Assembly: GCA_903884005.1 (NCBI GenBank)
Contig: CAISDA010000043.1
Span: 42,631-106,630 of the forward strand
DNA from: an uncultured Ignavibacteriota bacterium
Lineage (GTDB): Bacteria; Bacteroidota; Ignavibacteria; UBA10030; UBA8401
Direction of reading: 5' to 3'
Length of the DNA: 64,000 nucleotides
The position numbers were made by a program, and so were the translations under genes. Of the stretch, positions 25,850-34,354 are shown piece after piece; within the stretch, counting starts at the first letter, position 1; every line of letters starts with the position of its first letter. The notes beneath the pieces are model-generated. The model did no database searches. It worked only from the letters and a program-made list of their open reading frames with translations, and was not told the DNA's origin.

Positions 25850-27646
25850 TCACACCTCGGCCGCCATGTGCTTCACCAGCATGGGGCGCTTGTCATACTC
25901 CGTGTGCAGCAGGTGATGAGACACCTCCCCGAGTGGTTCCTTCAGGAATTCCTCATAGAGTGCCGCTATATGCGGGTTCTCATGACTCTTGCGCAACGGC
26001 TTCTGCGCGTCTTCGGCGTAGAGAGATTCGGCGCGCTTCTTCCTGATGTCCCACGTTGTCGGTATCGGCTGGCCGCCGCCGCCCAGGCAACCGCCGGGAC
26101 ACGTCATGAGCTCGATGAATGCGTAGGGCGACTCTCCCTTTTCGATCTGCTCCAATATGCGCCGCGCATTCTTCAACGTGTGGGCCACCGCCACTTTTAC
26201 CGTTGTCCCGTTCATCTCAACGCTCGCTTCCTTGATCCCCTCCATGCCCCGCACCGCAGTGAAGTTGATGTCGGTCAATGCTTTTCCCGTCACCACTTCA
26301 TACGCGGTTCTCAATGCGGCCTCCATCACGCCGCCCGTGGCGCCGAAGATGACGGCTGCGCCGGTCGATTCGCCGAGCGGATTGTCGAATTCTTCCGGTT
26401 CCAGCGCCGGGAACTGCATCCCTGTTTCGGTGAACATCCGCGCCAGTTCGCGTGTTGTCAGCACGTGATCGACGTCGTAAAACGCATCGTCGTCGGACCA
26501 CGCCCGATTGTCCTTCCAGTATTCGAACGCGCTCATCATCTCGGGCCGCTTCGCCTCATATTTTTTCGCCGTGCATGGCATCACAGACACGACCACCATC
26601 TTGCGCGGATCGATGCCGAGCTTTGCCGCGTAATACGTCTTCGCCACGGCTCCGAACATCTGCTGCGGCGATTTGCACGTCGAGAGGTGGGCAAGCGAAT
26701 TGGGGAAAAAATGCTCCGCAAATTTGATCCATCCCGGCGAACACGACGTGATCATCGGCAGCACGCCTTTGTGCGTGATGCGCTTGATCAGTTCATGCCC
26801 TTCCTCCATGATCGTCAGGTCGGCCGCGAACTGTGTATCGAATACCCGGTTGAACCCGAGACGGCGAAGTCCCGCGACCATCTGTCCGGTCACAAGACTG
26901 CCGGCGTCCATGCCCATGGCTTCGCCGATCCCGACGCGCACCGCAGGGGCGGTCTGCACGACCACGAATTTATCGGGGTTCCCGAGCGCCTCGAACACGC
27001 TTTCGGTTTCGTCTCGCTCCACGATCGCACCTGTCGGGCACACGAGCGCGCACTGCCCGCAGTACGTGCACGCAACATTCCCAAGCCCCTTCTCCATGTA
27101 TGTCGATATTTTTGTCTTTATGCCGCGTCCTGAAAAATCGATGGCGGATACGCTTTGCACATTCGAGCACACGGCAACGCACCTGCCGCACAATATGCAT
27201 TTGTTCTGATCCCTCACGAGCGAGAGCGACGTCAGGTCCGGCAGTTCAAGCTTTTTCGTGCGGACGAAGCGCTCGTCCTTCACGCCGAGTTCTCCCGCGA
27301 TCGTCTGCAGTTCGCAATTACCGTTGCGCAGGCAGGTCAGGCAATCCTTCGGATGATTGGCAAGCAGCAGTTCAACATTGGTCTTTCGCGCTTCCCGCAG
27401 TCGGGCCGAATGCGTGACGAGTTCCATGCCTTCATACACGCATGTGATGCACGAGCGCATGAGCGATCGCGCTCCCTTGACTTCCACAAGGCAGACGCCG
27501 CACGACGCATTCTTCGACACGTCCTCGAGAAAGCATAATGTCGGAATTTCTATGCCGCCACGTCTGCATGCCTCCAGGATCGTGATGCTCTGCGGAACCT
27601 TCAATTCTTTGCCGTTGATCTTTATTGTGACAGTGATAGTGTCCAT
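25850..27646 (-). CDS. hydA: [FeFe] hydrogenase catalytic subunit, bifurcating type (HydA)
   Basis: 598 residues. N-terminal [2Fe-2S] domain (C38, C49, C52, C66), a His-Cys cluster (H98, C102, C105, C111), and two [4Fe-4S] clusters (C150-C160; C193-C203). The H-domain follows, with L1 TSCSPGW (300-306), L2 MPCTAKKYE (356-364) and L3 ELMTCPGGCLGGGGQP (512-527). L1 has Ser where prototypical monomeric enzymes read TSCCP. The C-terminus extends ~70 residues past L3. It would reduce protons or oxidise H2, exchanging electrons with the HydB/HydC flavin module through the N-terminal clusters. The maturases HydE/F/G are not in this window. It is the last gene of the hydC-hydB-hydA operon, 15 nt after hydB. 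Confidence 0.93.
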   Translation of the reverse strand: MDTITVTIKINGKELKVPQSITILEACRRGGIEIPTLCFLEDVSKNASCGVCLVEVKGARSLMRSCITCVYEGMELVTHSARLREARKTNVELLLANHPKDCLTCLRNGNCELQTIAGELGVKDERFVRTKKLELPDLTSLSLVRDQNKCILCGRCVAVCSNVQSVSAIDFSGRGIKTKISTYMEKGLGNVACTYCGQCALVCPTGAIVERDETESVFEALGNPDKFVVVQTAPAVRVGIGEAMGMDAGSLVTGQMVAGLRRLGFNRVFDTQFAADLTIMEEGHELIKRITHKGVLPMITSCSPGWIKFAEHFFPNSLAHLSTCKSPQQMFGAVAKTYYAAKLGIDPRKMVVVSVMPCTAKKYEAKRPEMMSAFEYWKDNRAWSDDDAFYDVDHVLTTRELARMFTETGMQFPALEPEEFDNPLGESTGAAVIFGATGGVMEAALRTAYEVVTGKALTDINFTAVRGMEGIKEASVEMNGTTVKVAVAHTLKNARRILEQIEKGESPYAFIELMTCPGGCLGGGGQPIPTTWDIRKKRAESLYAEDAQKPLRKSHENPHIAALYEEFLKEPLGEVSHHLLHTEYDKRPMLVKHMAAEV

Positions 27647-27661
27647 AATACATACTCTCCC

Positions 27662-30600
27662 TTAGTCGTGTTCAACACATTTAACGTCGCACCGCAGGCA
27701 GCGCACGGCTTCCTGCATTGCTTCTTCGCCGGTGTATCCAGAAAGAACTTCCTGGAAACTCGAGACGCGTTCCTTCACGGGGATCTTTTTGGGTTCGATT
27801 TTTTTTCCGCCTTCGGGTTCCACCACGATCTCGTCCTTGTACAGGAATTCCCTGAACAGGTAATGGAACCGTTTCTCTTTCATCAGATCCAGGTCAATGG
27901 ATTCCGCCGCAAGCCGCGCAATGCCCATTGCCTCGGATACGGTGGCCGGACCGGTGACCGCGTCGCCGCCTGCGTACACCTTTGCCATCGATGTGTGGTA
28001 GCTCGGCTGCGAGACCTTGATCGATCCGTTCTTTCGCAGTTCCAGGCCGATCGATTTGGCCGGCTCGAAATCCACTTTTTCTCCGACCGCAAGGATAATG
28101 GTGCTGCAGTCGATAATGGACGATTCGCCGGTCTCCACTGGTTTCTTCCTGCCTGCCGAATCGAATCCTTCGAACTTCATCACACGGATCTCGAGCCCCT
28201 TCACTTTACCGCGGCCGTCGCCGAGTATCTTATGAGGCGCCGAGAGGAACTTGAATTGAATTGCCTCGTCCGTGGCATCCATGATCTCGTGGACGTTCGC
28301 AGGCATCTCGTCCTTGTCGCGCCGATACACGATCGTCACGTCCGAGCCGAGTCTCAGGCACGACCGCGCCGCATCGATGGCGACATTGCCCGCCCCGACC
28401 ACAACGACCTTCTTGCCGAGGTGCAGTTTCTTGCCCATCGCAAATTCTTCGAGGAACTCGTACCCCTGCAGCACGCCGTCCAGCTGCCTGCCCTCAATGT
28501 CTACCTCGATATCCTTTTGAGCGCCGGCGGCTATGAACACCGCATCGTTCTTCTTCTGCAGCAAACTGAATGATATGTCCTTGCCGATGCGCGTGTTGAA
28601 CACGAACTTCACGCCGAGCTTCTTAATGAGCGCGAGCTCCTTGTTCAAAATGTCCTTCGGCAAACGGTACGACGGAATGCCGTACTGGAGTATGCCTCCG
28701 GCCTTTGCATGATTGTCGTACACGGTCACCGTGTGCCCGAGGCGCACAAGATAAAATGCGGCGGTCAGTCCGGCCGGACCCGCTCCGATGATCGCGATCG
28801 ACTTGCCGGTGGGCGACAGTTTTTCCTTGATGAGCCGCTGATAGATATCCTTTTCTTTGCCCATCTTGTACATGGTGTCGGCCAGATACCGGTGTATCTC
28901 GCCCTGGTTCAGCGGTTCATCCACCATCTCCCTGCGGCATCGCATCTGGCAGTGGAAGTAGCAGATCCGGCCGACTGTCCCCGGCAGCGGATTGTCGCGC
29001 AGCGTCAGTTCGAATGCCTCCTCGATCTTTCCTTCCTTCAACAGCTGGAGGTAGCCGGGAATGTTCATGTGCAGCGGACAGCTGTTCTCGCACAGGGCCA
29101 TGTACAGGCTTTCGCACACGCCGGCCCTGCAGCGTTTCTGTATGATGTGCCGCTCGTACTCGTCCCGGAAATACCGAAGCGTGCTCAGCACCGGGTTCGA
29201 GCTCGTTTGCCCGAGGCCGCAGAGCGACGAATCCCTGATCACAAACGCAAGACGCTCGAGCGTGTCGAGCTCTTCCATCGTTCCTTCGCCCTTCGTGATC
29301 TTGTTGAGTATCGCCAGCATCTGCGAGAGACCCTCGCGGCAGGGAGTGCACTTCCCGCACGATTCGGCGGCCGTGACCTCCACAAAATACCGGGCAACGT
29401 CGACCATGCAGTTGTCCTGATCCATCACCACCATGCCGCCCGATCCCATGATCGTGCCGAGCTTCGTCAGCGATTCGTAATCCACCGGCGTGTTGAAATG
29501 ATCGACCGGGATGCATCCGCCGGACGGACCTCCGGTCTGGACGGCGCGTATTTTTTTCTTGTTCCCCGTGCCTTCGCCCATCTGATAGATGATGTTTTCC
29601 AGCGGCGTGCCCAGCGGTAGCTCCACAAGTCCCGTGTTCTTGATCTTGCCCACGAGCGAGAATACCTTCGTGCCCGTGCTTGCCAGCGTGCCAACCTTGG
29701 CAAATGCATCGCCGCCGATCGTCACGATCACCGGCACGTTGAACCATGTTTCCACGTTGTTGATGTTCGTCGGCTTGCCCCACAATCCTTTCTGTGCAGG
29801 GTAGGGGGGACGCGGGATTGGCCGTCCGGCTTTTCCCTCGATCGACGCGATGAGCGCGGTCTCTTCACCGCAGACGAACGCGCCCGCGCCTTCCACGGAC
29901 GATATCGTGAAGCCGAACGGCGTGCCGAAAATGCCCGCACCGATCAAGCCGCACTCCGCCGCGTCGGCGACCGCACGCTCGAACCGCTCTACGGCAAGCG
30001 GATATTCAGCCCTCACGTACATCACACCTTCCGACGAGCCCATCACATACGCGCCGATGAGCATGCCTTCGATCAACGCATGGGGGTCGCTCTCGATCTC
30101 GTTGCGGTTCATATATGCGCCCGGATCGCCTTCGTCCGCGTTGCAGATGATGTACTTTTTATCGGTGTCGACCTTCATCATCATTTCCCATTTGACGGCG
30201 GTCGGGAATCCGGCTCCGCCGCGTCCGCGCAGCTTCGCTTTCTTGATCTCGTCGAGCACCGTGAGTGGCGTCATTTTGGTGAGCGCCTTCGCGAGCGCCC
30301 CATAGCCTCCGACGGCAATATATTCTTCGATGTCCTCCGGGTTGATGAGTCCGGCGTGACGCAGCACGATCTTCTTCTGCCCCTTGAAGAACGGAAGTTC
30401 GTTCCACAATGGCACGCTCGCCAGTCCCGTTCCATACTCGATCGTCTCGGAATAAAAATTCCACCGCTCGATCCTGCACAGCGCTTTTCGCAGCGGCATG
30501 ACTCCCTTGGCCAGGCTCTCAACGATCGCCGCCGCATCCTTCGGCGTTACCCTGTGCAGGATGACCAGCGGCATGCCGGGGATGTAGCAGTTCACGAGCG

Positions 30601-30817
30601 CCTCTTCGGCGCAGAAACCGAAGCACCCGGTGATCGACAAACGGACCTTCGCTTTTTTTGTCGCTATGGCGGATTGAAAGCTGTCGTACACCTCGCGCGC
30701 ACCGTTGCCGATGCCGCAGGTTCCCATTCCCACCGAGATCTTGGGAATATCGGGAAGAATTTTTTTCATTCCTTTTTGGCGGAGCAGTTCAAATGCTCCA
30801 TTGTCGAGGGGTGTCAT
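27662..30817 (-). CDS. HydB/NuoF-type diaphorase fused to a GltD/NfnB-like NADPH module
   Basis: 1051 residues, far longer than ordinary HydB (~600). Residues ~20-110 are a thioredoxin-like [2Fe-2S] domain (C34, C65, C69). Residues ~125-560 are NuoF: the FMN/NADH loops (RGRGGAGFPTAVKW, CNADEGDPGAYMNR) and the [4Fe-4S] ligands C487, C490, C493 and C533. Residues ~563-1051 are a complete glutamate-synthase small-subunit module: a cysteine-rich cluster domain (C563, C568, C576, C580; C619, C623, C627), FAD motif IAIIGAGPAGL (674-684), NAD(P) motif VVVVGAGNVAIDAA (804-817), and the second FAD box AGGDAVTGPATV. This domain replaces the usual HydB ferredoxin tail. The fusion resembles the StnB subunit of the Sporomusa-type Nfn transhydrogenase, but here it is encoded with a real hydrogenase subunit. 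Confidence 0.9.
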   Translation of the reverse strand: MTPLDNGAFELLRQKGMKKILPDIPKISVGMGTCGIGNGAREVYDSFQSAIATKKAKVRLSITGCFGFCAEEALVNCYIPGMPLVILHRVTPKDAAAIVESLAKGVMPLRKALCRIERWNFYSETIEYGTGLASVPLWNELPFFKGQKKIVLRHAGLINPEDIEEYIAVGGYGALAKALTKMTPLTVLDEIKKAKLRGRGGAGFPTAVKWEMMMKVDTDKKYIICNADEGDPGAYMNRNEIESDPHALIEGMLIGAYVMGSSEGVMYVRAEYPLAVERFERAVADAAECGLIGAGIFGTPFGFTISSVEGAGAFVCGEETALIASIEGKAGRPIPRPPYPAQKGLWGKPTNINNVETWFNVPVIVTIGGDAFAKVGTLASTGTKVFSLVGKIKNTGLVELPLGTPLENIIYQMGEGTGNKKKIRAVQTGGPSGGCIPVDHFNTPVDYESLTKLGTIMGSGGMVVMDQDNCMVDVARYFVEVTAAESCGKCTPCREGLSQMLAILNKITKGEGTMEELDTLERLAFVIRDSSLCGLGQTSSNPVLSTLRYFRDEYERHIIQKRCRAGVCESLYMALCENSCPLHMNIPGYLQLLKEGKIEEAFELTLRDNPLPGTVGRICYFHCQMRCRREMVDEPLNQGEIHRYLADTMYKMGKEKDIYQRLIKEKLSPTGKSIAIIGAGPAGLTAAFYLVRLGHTVTVYDNHAKAGGILQYGIPSYRLPKDILNKELALIKKLGVKFVFNTRIGKDISFSLLQKKNDAVFIAAGAQKDIEVDIEGRQLDGVLQGYEFLEEFAMGKKLHLGKKVVVVGAGNVAIDAARSCLRLGSDVTIVYRRDKDEMPANVHEIMDATDEAIQFKFLSAPHKILGDGRGKVKGLEIRVMKFEGFDSAGRKKPVETGESSIIDCSTIILAVGEKVDFEPAKSIGLELRKNGSIKVSQPSYHTSMAKVYAGGDAVTGPATVSEAMGIARLAAESIDLDLMKEKRFHYLFREFLYKDEIVVEPEGGKKIEPKKIPVKERVSSFQEVLSGYTGEEAMQEAVRCLRCDVKCVEHD

Positions 30818-31335
30818 GGCCGTTTTCCCTTCTTCGAAATCTTACCGAGCTGCTTCTGGAGTTTTGCCGTTGTCATGTTGCTGTAGATGACTTCATCGAT
30901 CGCGACGACCGGCGCGAGCGCGCATTGGCCGAAGCATGCCACAGTCGAAATACTGAAGCGCTGGTCCGGCGTGGTGAAGAACGATTCTCCATTCTGCAGT
31001 TCTTTGCTGCATCCAAGGATCAATCCGACGTCATTCAGGAGCGTTCGTGATCCCTTCGTATGGCACGCGGTTCCCCGGCACACGGTGATCGTATGCTCGC
31101 CCTGAGGCACCAGATTGAAGAATGAGTAGAAAGTAACGACGTTGTAGAGTTTCGAGAGGGGGACGCCGGTTTTAAGGGAAACGTACGTTAAGGCTTCTTC
31201 GGAGAGAAATTTGTGTTCGTTCAGCAGTTGTGTTTCTTCAAGGATTCCCAGCAGTTCTCCGTGCCGGCCTTTGTGTTTTGCAACGATCGTGTCGATTGCT
31301 TGCAGTTCGCGTGAAAGTGTTTGAGGTCGATCCAT
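30814..31335 (-). CDS. hydC: HydC/NuoE-type [2Fe-2S] subunit
   Basis: 173 residues, first gene of the minus-strand operon. A helical N-terminus is followed by a thioredoxin-like fold with the four NuoE cluster ligands C86, C91 (CRGTAC), C134 and C138 (CFGQC). It would form the electron-transfer partner of the NuoF domain in hydB. The start ATG (complement of 31333-31335) has AAAAGGAACAG in front. Its stop overlaps the hydB ATG by four bases. Confidence 0.92.
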   Translation of the reverse strand: MDRPQTLSRELQAIDTIVAKHKGRHGELLGILEETQLLNEHKFLSEEALTYVSLKTGVPLSKLYNVVTFYSFFNLVPQGEHTITVCRGTACHTKGSRTLLNDVGLILGCSKELQNGESFFTTPDQRFSISTVACFGQCALAPVVAIDEVIYSNMTTAKLQKQLGKISKKGKRP

Positions 31336-31399
31336 AACTGTTCCTTTTCGTTAAGTGAAAAAAATCAGAATGGTGCGTCGTGATATATCATGCATCGCA

Positions 31400-31428
31400 A
31401 ATATAAATACCCGAGGGTATAAGTTCAA
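31400..31428 (-). promoter_or_regulatory. Hydrogenase-operon promoter with a palindromic operator in the spacer
   Basis: Read on the minus strand: TTGAAC (-35, complement of 31423-31428), exactly 17 nt, TATATT (-10, complement of 31400-31405). The spacer contains the palindrome ATACCC-TC-GGGTAT (31407-31420). A factor bound there would block RNA polymerase directly. The half-site resembles Rrf2/IscR-type boxes (ATACCCGA), but the spacing is much shorter than in those sites, so the binder is not identified. The start site would be about 60 nt before hydC. Confidence 0.65.
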
Positions 31429-31560
31429 TATAGAAAAGAAAAAAAGCAAAGTCATCACTGGAAGCTTTAAAAATGGCGAATTCAGACGAAAAACAGACAT
31501 TTTTGTCCGTTGCTGACTGGCCGCCCATTGCGAACGTGGCAATGTTTTCTTACATTTTTA

Positions 31561-31612
31561 TATGCGACGTAGTGTGCTGTGATGTGATGTGCTGTGCCGT
31601 AATGTGTCGTGA
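31561..31612. repeat. Short degenerate GTG/ATGTG-rich tract
   Basis: About 50 nt of imperfect repeats of TGTGATGTG and TGCTGTG between the divergent hyd operon and the transporter gene. Slippage-prone, with no coding support. The longer frame of the transporter starting at 31473 runs through it and is rejected. Confidence 0.4.
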
Positions 31613-31685
31613 GCATCTGCGCGCCGCGCGCACGCGGCCACTGACTGAATGCAGATGCTCGTGTGTGTATAAAGGAAGATCATCT

Positions 31686-32735
31686 ATGATGTGGTTGGTG
31701 TTTGCATTGGCCTCTGCGCTGTTATCTGCAGCGGCGGCGGTGATACAAAAAAAAATATTGTTCCGCATGACGGCGCTCGAATTTTCGTTCAGCGTCTCCG
31801 CGCTTATCCTGCTTGTCTCGGCGCTCGTGCCGCTGTCGATGGATGTCGGTGCACTTCCTTCTCAAACGCTGGTGCTCATCCTTGGCAAAAGCGCGCTCGG
31901 CGCCTGTGCGTTCCTGCTTGTGATGTTGTCGCTCGAAAAAAATCAGATCAGCAGCGCGCTTCCGCTGCTCGGACTCACGCCGGCCGCGGCGGCCTTCCTC
32001 TCCATGCCCGCCCTGGGTGAATCGCTCCAGTTCCGCGAATGGGCGGCCATCGCACTCATGATCGGGGGAACGTTCCTTATCGAAAAAAAACCGGCGGCAA
32101 AATATTTCGTCACGGTGCACAACCCCGCCGCGCTCAAGGTACATCTGCCGATCGTCGGCGCGCTCGTCCTGTTCGCCGTGTCTTCGGTGGCGGACAAACT
32201 GCTCGTGAGCACGTACAGGATCCATCCGCTCATCGTTCTTTTCTATCAGCACATCGTCTACTGTCTGATCTTCGGCGCCATGCTCGTGCTGCGTGAAGTG
32301 TTCCGCCGGACGTTTGCGTCTCCACTCGTGCAGCCGGATGCACCGGCCGCAGCGCCTCCGCCGTTTGGCGGCGCGCGCATCCTGCAGCCGTTCATGCGAA
32401 AGAGAACTTCACGCCCAAGCGGCGGCCCACGGATGACGCTTGCGAATGCTCAAGCGCAGGATGGGCCATTCATTCGCTCATTCCTTGGAACTTGCCTCGC
32501 GCAGCTTCCGCTCATCGCCGCAGTGGCCCTCATCACCATTGCCTATCGTGTCGCCCAGCTTGAAGCGACGAAGGATGCCCCGGCCGCGCTCGTGCTGGCG
32601 GTGAAGCGGACCTCCATCGTCTTCGCATCGCTCTACGGAGGCCGATTGTTCTCCGATGAACGCCTCACCGCAAAATGTATCGGCGCCGCACTCATCGCCG
32701 GAGCGGGGTTCTTCATCCTCCGGTTCATCGCGTGA
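31686..32735 (+). CDS. EamA/DMT-family transporter
   Basis: 349 residues from ATG 31686, which has AAAGGAAG eight bases upstream. About ten hydrophobic helices in two EamA repeats. The first repeat ends near LGESLQFREWAAIALMIGGTFLIEKK; the second ends RTSIVFASLYGGRLFSDERLTAKCIGAALIAGAGFFIL. A proline- and arginine-rich cytoplasmic loop of ~50 residues (~215-265) between helices is unusual for the family. It probably exports or imports a small metabolite at the inner membrane; substrate unknown. It is divergent from the hydrogenase operon. Confidence 0.8.
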   Translation: MMWLVFALASALLSAAAAVIQKKILFRMTALEFSFSVSALILLVSALVPLSMDVGALPSQTLVLILGKSALGACAFLLVMLSLEKNQISSALPLLGLTPAAAAFLSMPALGESLQFREWAAIALMIGGTFLIEKKPAAKYFVTVHNPAALKVHLPIVGALVLFAVSSVADKLLVSTYRIHPLIVLFYQHIVYCLIFGAMLVLREVFRRTFASPLVQPDAPAAAPPPFGGARILQPFMRKRTSRPSGGPRMTLANAQAQDGPFIRSFLGTCLAQLPLIAAVALITIAYRVAQLEATKDAPAALVLAVKRTSIVFASLYGGRLFSDERLTAKCIGAALIAGAGFFILRFIA

Positions 32736-32882
32736 GATTCCCGGTGCGGCAAGACCGCTGCCGGCTGCGCCGTTCAACGAGACCCTCTGGTGCGGCGCTA
32801 TGTTGGGCTGACAAGGGGCTTTCAGCAGCGTCGGACGGATACAGCCCCGCATGGCGTACCCCCGGACATTCGCCATTGATGG

Positions 32883-32934
32883 ATACTTGATTATATACTT
32901 GCGTATTGGTAAATTATACTTGTGTCTATACTTG
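32883..32934 (+). promoter_or_regulatory. Four ordered ATACTTG boxes upstream of the vapBC-type operon
   Basis: Direct repeats of ATACTTG begin at 32883, 32895, 32916 and 32928: two pairs with 12-nt internal spacing, the pairs 33 nt apart. Ribbon-helix-helix antitoxins bind short direct repeats at about this spacing, so this is the likely autoregulatory operator. The boxes end 41 nt before the antitoxin start. Confidence 0.6.
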
Positions 32935-32974
32935 TTTATAAATGTTGTGTAATCATCCCGTGAAGGAGACTGTC

Positions 32975-33205
32975 ATGCCGCAAATATCCCTGTATATCGA
33001 TAAAGATACGCTCAGCAGGATCGAAAGGATCGCTCATCATGATCGCATGTCTATTTCCAAATGGGTCGGGTCGAACATAAAGACCCTCATCGACGATGTC
33101 TACCCGGAGGGATATTTTTCACTGTTTGGTTCGATGAATGATATATCGATACGGCGCCCCGAATCACCCGGATTTTCCAATGATACCAGGCGGGAACTGT
33201 TATGA
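32975..33205 (+). CDS. Ribbon-helix-helix antitoxin (VapB-like)
   Basis: 76 residues from ATG 32975, preceded by GAAGGAGACTGTC; the upstream in-frame ATG at 32942 has no ribosome site. The N-terminus MPQISLYIDKDTLSRIERIA...SISKWV has the alternating beta strand and two helices of the RHH fold, which binds the operator as a dimer. The C-terminal part (~45-76) would wrap and neutralise the toxin. Its stop overlaps the toxin start (ATGATG). Confidence 0.82.
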   Translation: MPQISLYIDKDTLSRIERIAHHDRMSISKWVGSNIKTLIDDVYPEGYFSLFGSMNDISIRRPESPGFSNDTRRELL

Positions 33206-33603
33206 TGTACTTTCTGGACACCAACACGTGCATCTATTTTCTCAAGGGAACCTATCCGTCGGTTCTGAGTGCGCTGCGGTCTAAACGACCAAAGGACATT
33301 AAGATCCCCTCAATAGTGAAAGCGGAACTGCTGCTGGGTGCGGAAAAGAGCCAGAGGAAAAGAGAAAACCTCATCGTGTGCGAAAAATTCCTTGAGCCGT
33401 TCGAGGTGATCAGTTTCGACGATGATGCCTCCATCGTGTATTCGAAGATACGAGCAGCCCTTGAAAAGAAGGGAACTGTGATAGGGCCGAACGACATGAT
33501 CATTGCTGCCACAGTGTGTTCCAGAAAAGGAATTTTAGTCACGAACAATACCAGGGAATTTAAGCGTGTTCCCCACTTATCGTGTGAAAACTGGACTGTT
33601 TAA
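33202..33603 (+). CDS. PIN-domain ribonuclease toxin (VapC-like)
   Basis: 133 residues; ATG 33202 or 33205, overlapping the antitoxin stop. The PIN acidic residues are visible: D in MYFLDTNTC, E in VKAELLLGA, D in IGPNDMIIAA and the trailing N/R-E in TNNTREFKRV. The family cleaves RNA, often tRNA anticodon loops or initiator tRNA, with Mg2+. Gene order antitoxin-toxin and the overlap are as expected for a type II system. Confidence 0.88.
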   Translation: MMYFLDTNTCIYFLKGTYPSVLSALRSKRPKDIKIPSIVKAELLLGAEKSQRKRENLIVCEKFLEPFEVISFDDDASIVYSKIRAALEKKGTVIGPNDMIIAATVCSRKGILVTNNTREFKRVPHLSCENWTV

Positions 33604-33769
33604 CGCCGGGCTGAAGAATCCAGATCACCTCTGTCAATACATAGAGACTGGAAGCGATTGCTTCATGGATTTATTTTAGGAGCATGAATTCCCCATAGAA
33701 CATGTGAATGACGGCGGTACCGTGCACCGATCACCACGCAGGTACTGGGCACTACTCCCCGAACGGGCC

Positions 33770-33796
33770 TCAAGGTTATGCTGTTATTGCCGATAA
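33770..33796 (+). promoter_or_regulatory. Sigma28 (flagellar) promoter
   Basis: TCAAGGTT, 11 nt, GCCGATAA: the -10 is a perfect FliA element and the spacer has the exact length. It starts ~100 nt before the small gene at 33874. The -35 is nearly the same as in the plsY promoter (TCAAGATT), which supports a real organism-specific consensus. Confidence 0.7.
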
Positions 33797-33873
33797 ACAG
33801 TAGAACGGGCAGGCATGCGGCTGGAAGTCCCAGTCGTGTCGATCTGCACCAGAGTCCGAAAGGAATCAGGGAT

Positions 33874-34107
33874 ATGGGAATAAGCACAATAGGTCAGGGA
33901 CAGCCAGTGGCTCAGGCGACAATACCATTCAAGAAACTTGCTGTTGTCGAGAAAGAAGTCAGCCAGCCGGCGCCTGCTCCAAAAAAAGATGAAGCCATCA
34001 TCTCGGATAAGGCCAAAGATCTTGCGGCAGCGACAGCCGGACAAGCCGCCGCCGAAGATGCTAATGAATCTGCCTCCGCTCGATCCCGTGAGGCTCAGGG
34101 AGTCTGA
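33874..34107 (+). CDS. Small Ala/Glu/Lys-rich protein under a sigma28 promoter
   Basis: 77 residues from ATG 33874 (AAAGGAAT and CAGGG in front); a longer frame from 33778 would start inside the promoter. The N-terminus (MGISTIGQGQPVAQATIP) is ordered-looking. The rest is a charged, proline- and alanine-rich, probably disordered tail with no cysteine and no signal peptide. The promoter and the terminator at 34143-34171 make it a single-gene unit. The sigma28 control implies a link to motility or late flagellar assembly. No family is recognised. Confidence 0.65.
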   Translation: MGISTIGQGQPVAQATIPFKKLAVVEKEVSQPAPAPKKDEAIISDKAKDLAAATAGQAAAEDANESASARSREAQGV

Positions 34108-34142
34108 TAGGAATATTCGGCAATGGTACTGTGTGGAAAAAG

Positions 34143-34171
34143 GAGGCCGGTTGTTATGGCCTCTTTTTTTT
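34143..34171 (+). terminator. Rho-independent terminator after the small sigma28 gene
   Basis: Stem GAGGCC/GGCCTC with a 9-nt loop, followed by nine T (34163-34171). Confidence 0.85.
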
Positions 34172-34354
34172 ATTCGGGACTGCGAAATAATATTCCCCTT
34201 GCAGATGGGGGCGCATTTTCATACACTAGTCCATGTCCTGTGCGTAGGTGTGCACGCTGTGATGGAGTAATGGCCCTTCCATGATCCGGCGCACCATGTG
34301 TGAAGGGCGGAACGGCAGTGAACAGACCGCAAAAAAATGGAATACTGGAGAATC

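Noticed and set aside
25868..27133. 421-codon plus-strand frame inside hydA
   Set aside because: Antisense shadow of hydA; composition is R/H-rich and no motif is seen, whereas hydA has every cluster ligand.
27668..30886. Long plus-strand frames (301, 303 and 268 codons) inside hydB
   Set aside because: Antisense shadows of a strongly conserved gene; no protein features.
33700..33870. Leader before the 77-residue gene considered as a riboswitch (c-di-GMP type)
   Set aside because: The conserved core of GEMM riboswitches is not found; the segment contains a sigma28 promoter instead, so most of it is upstream of the transcript.
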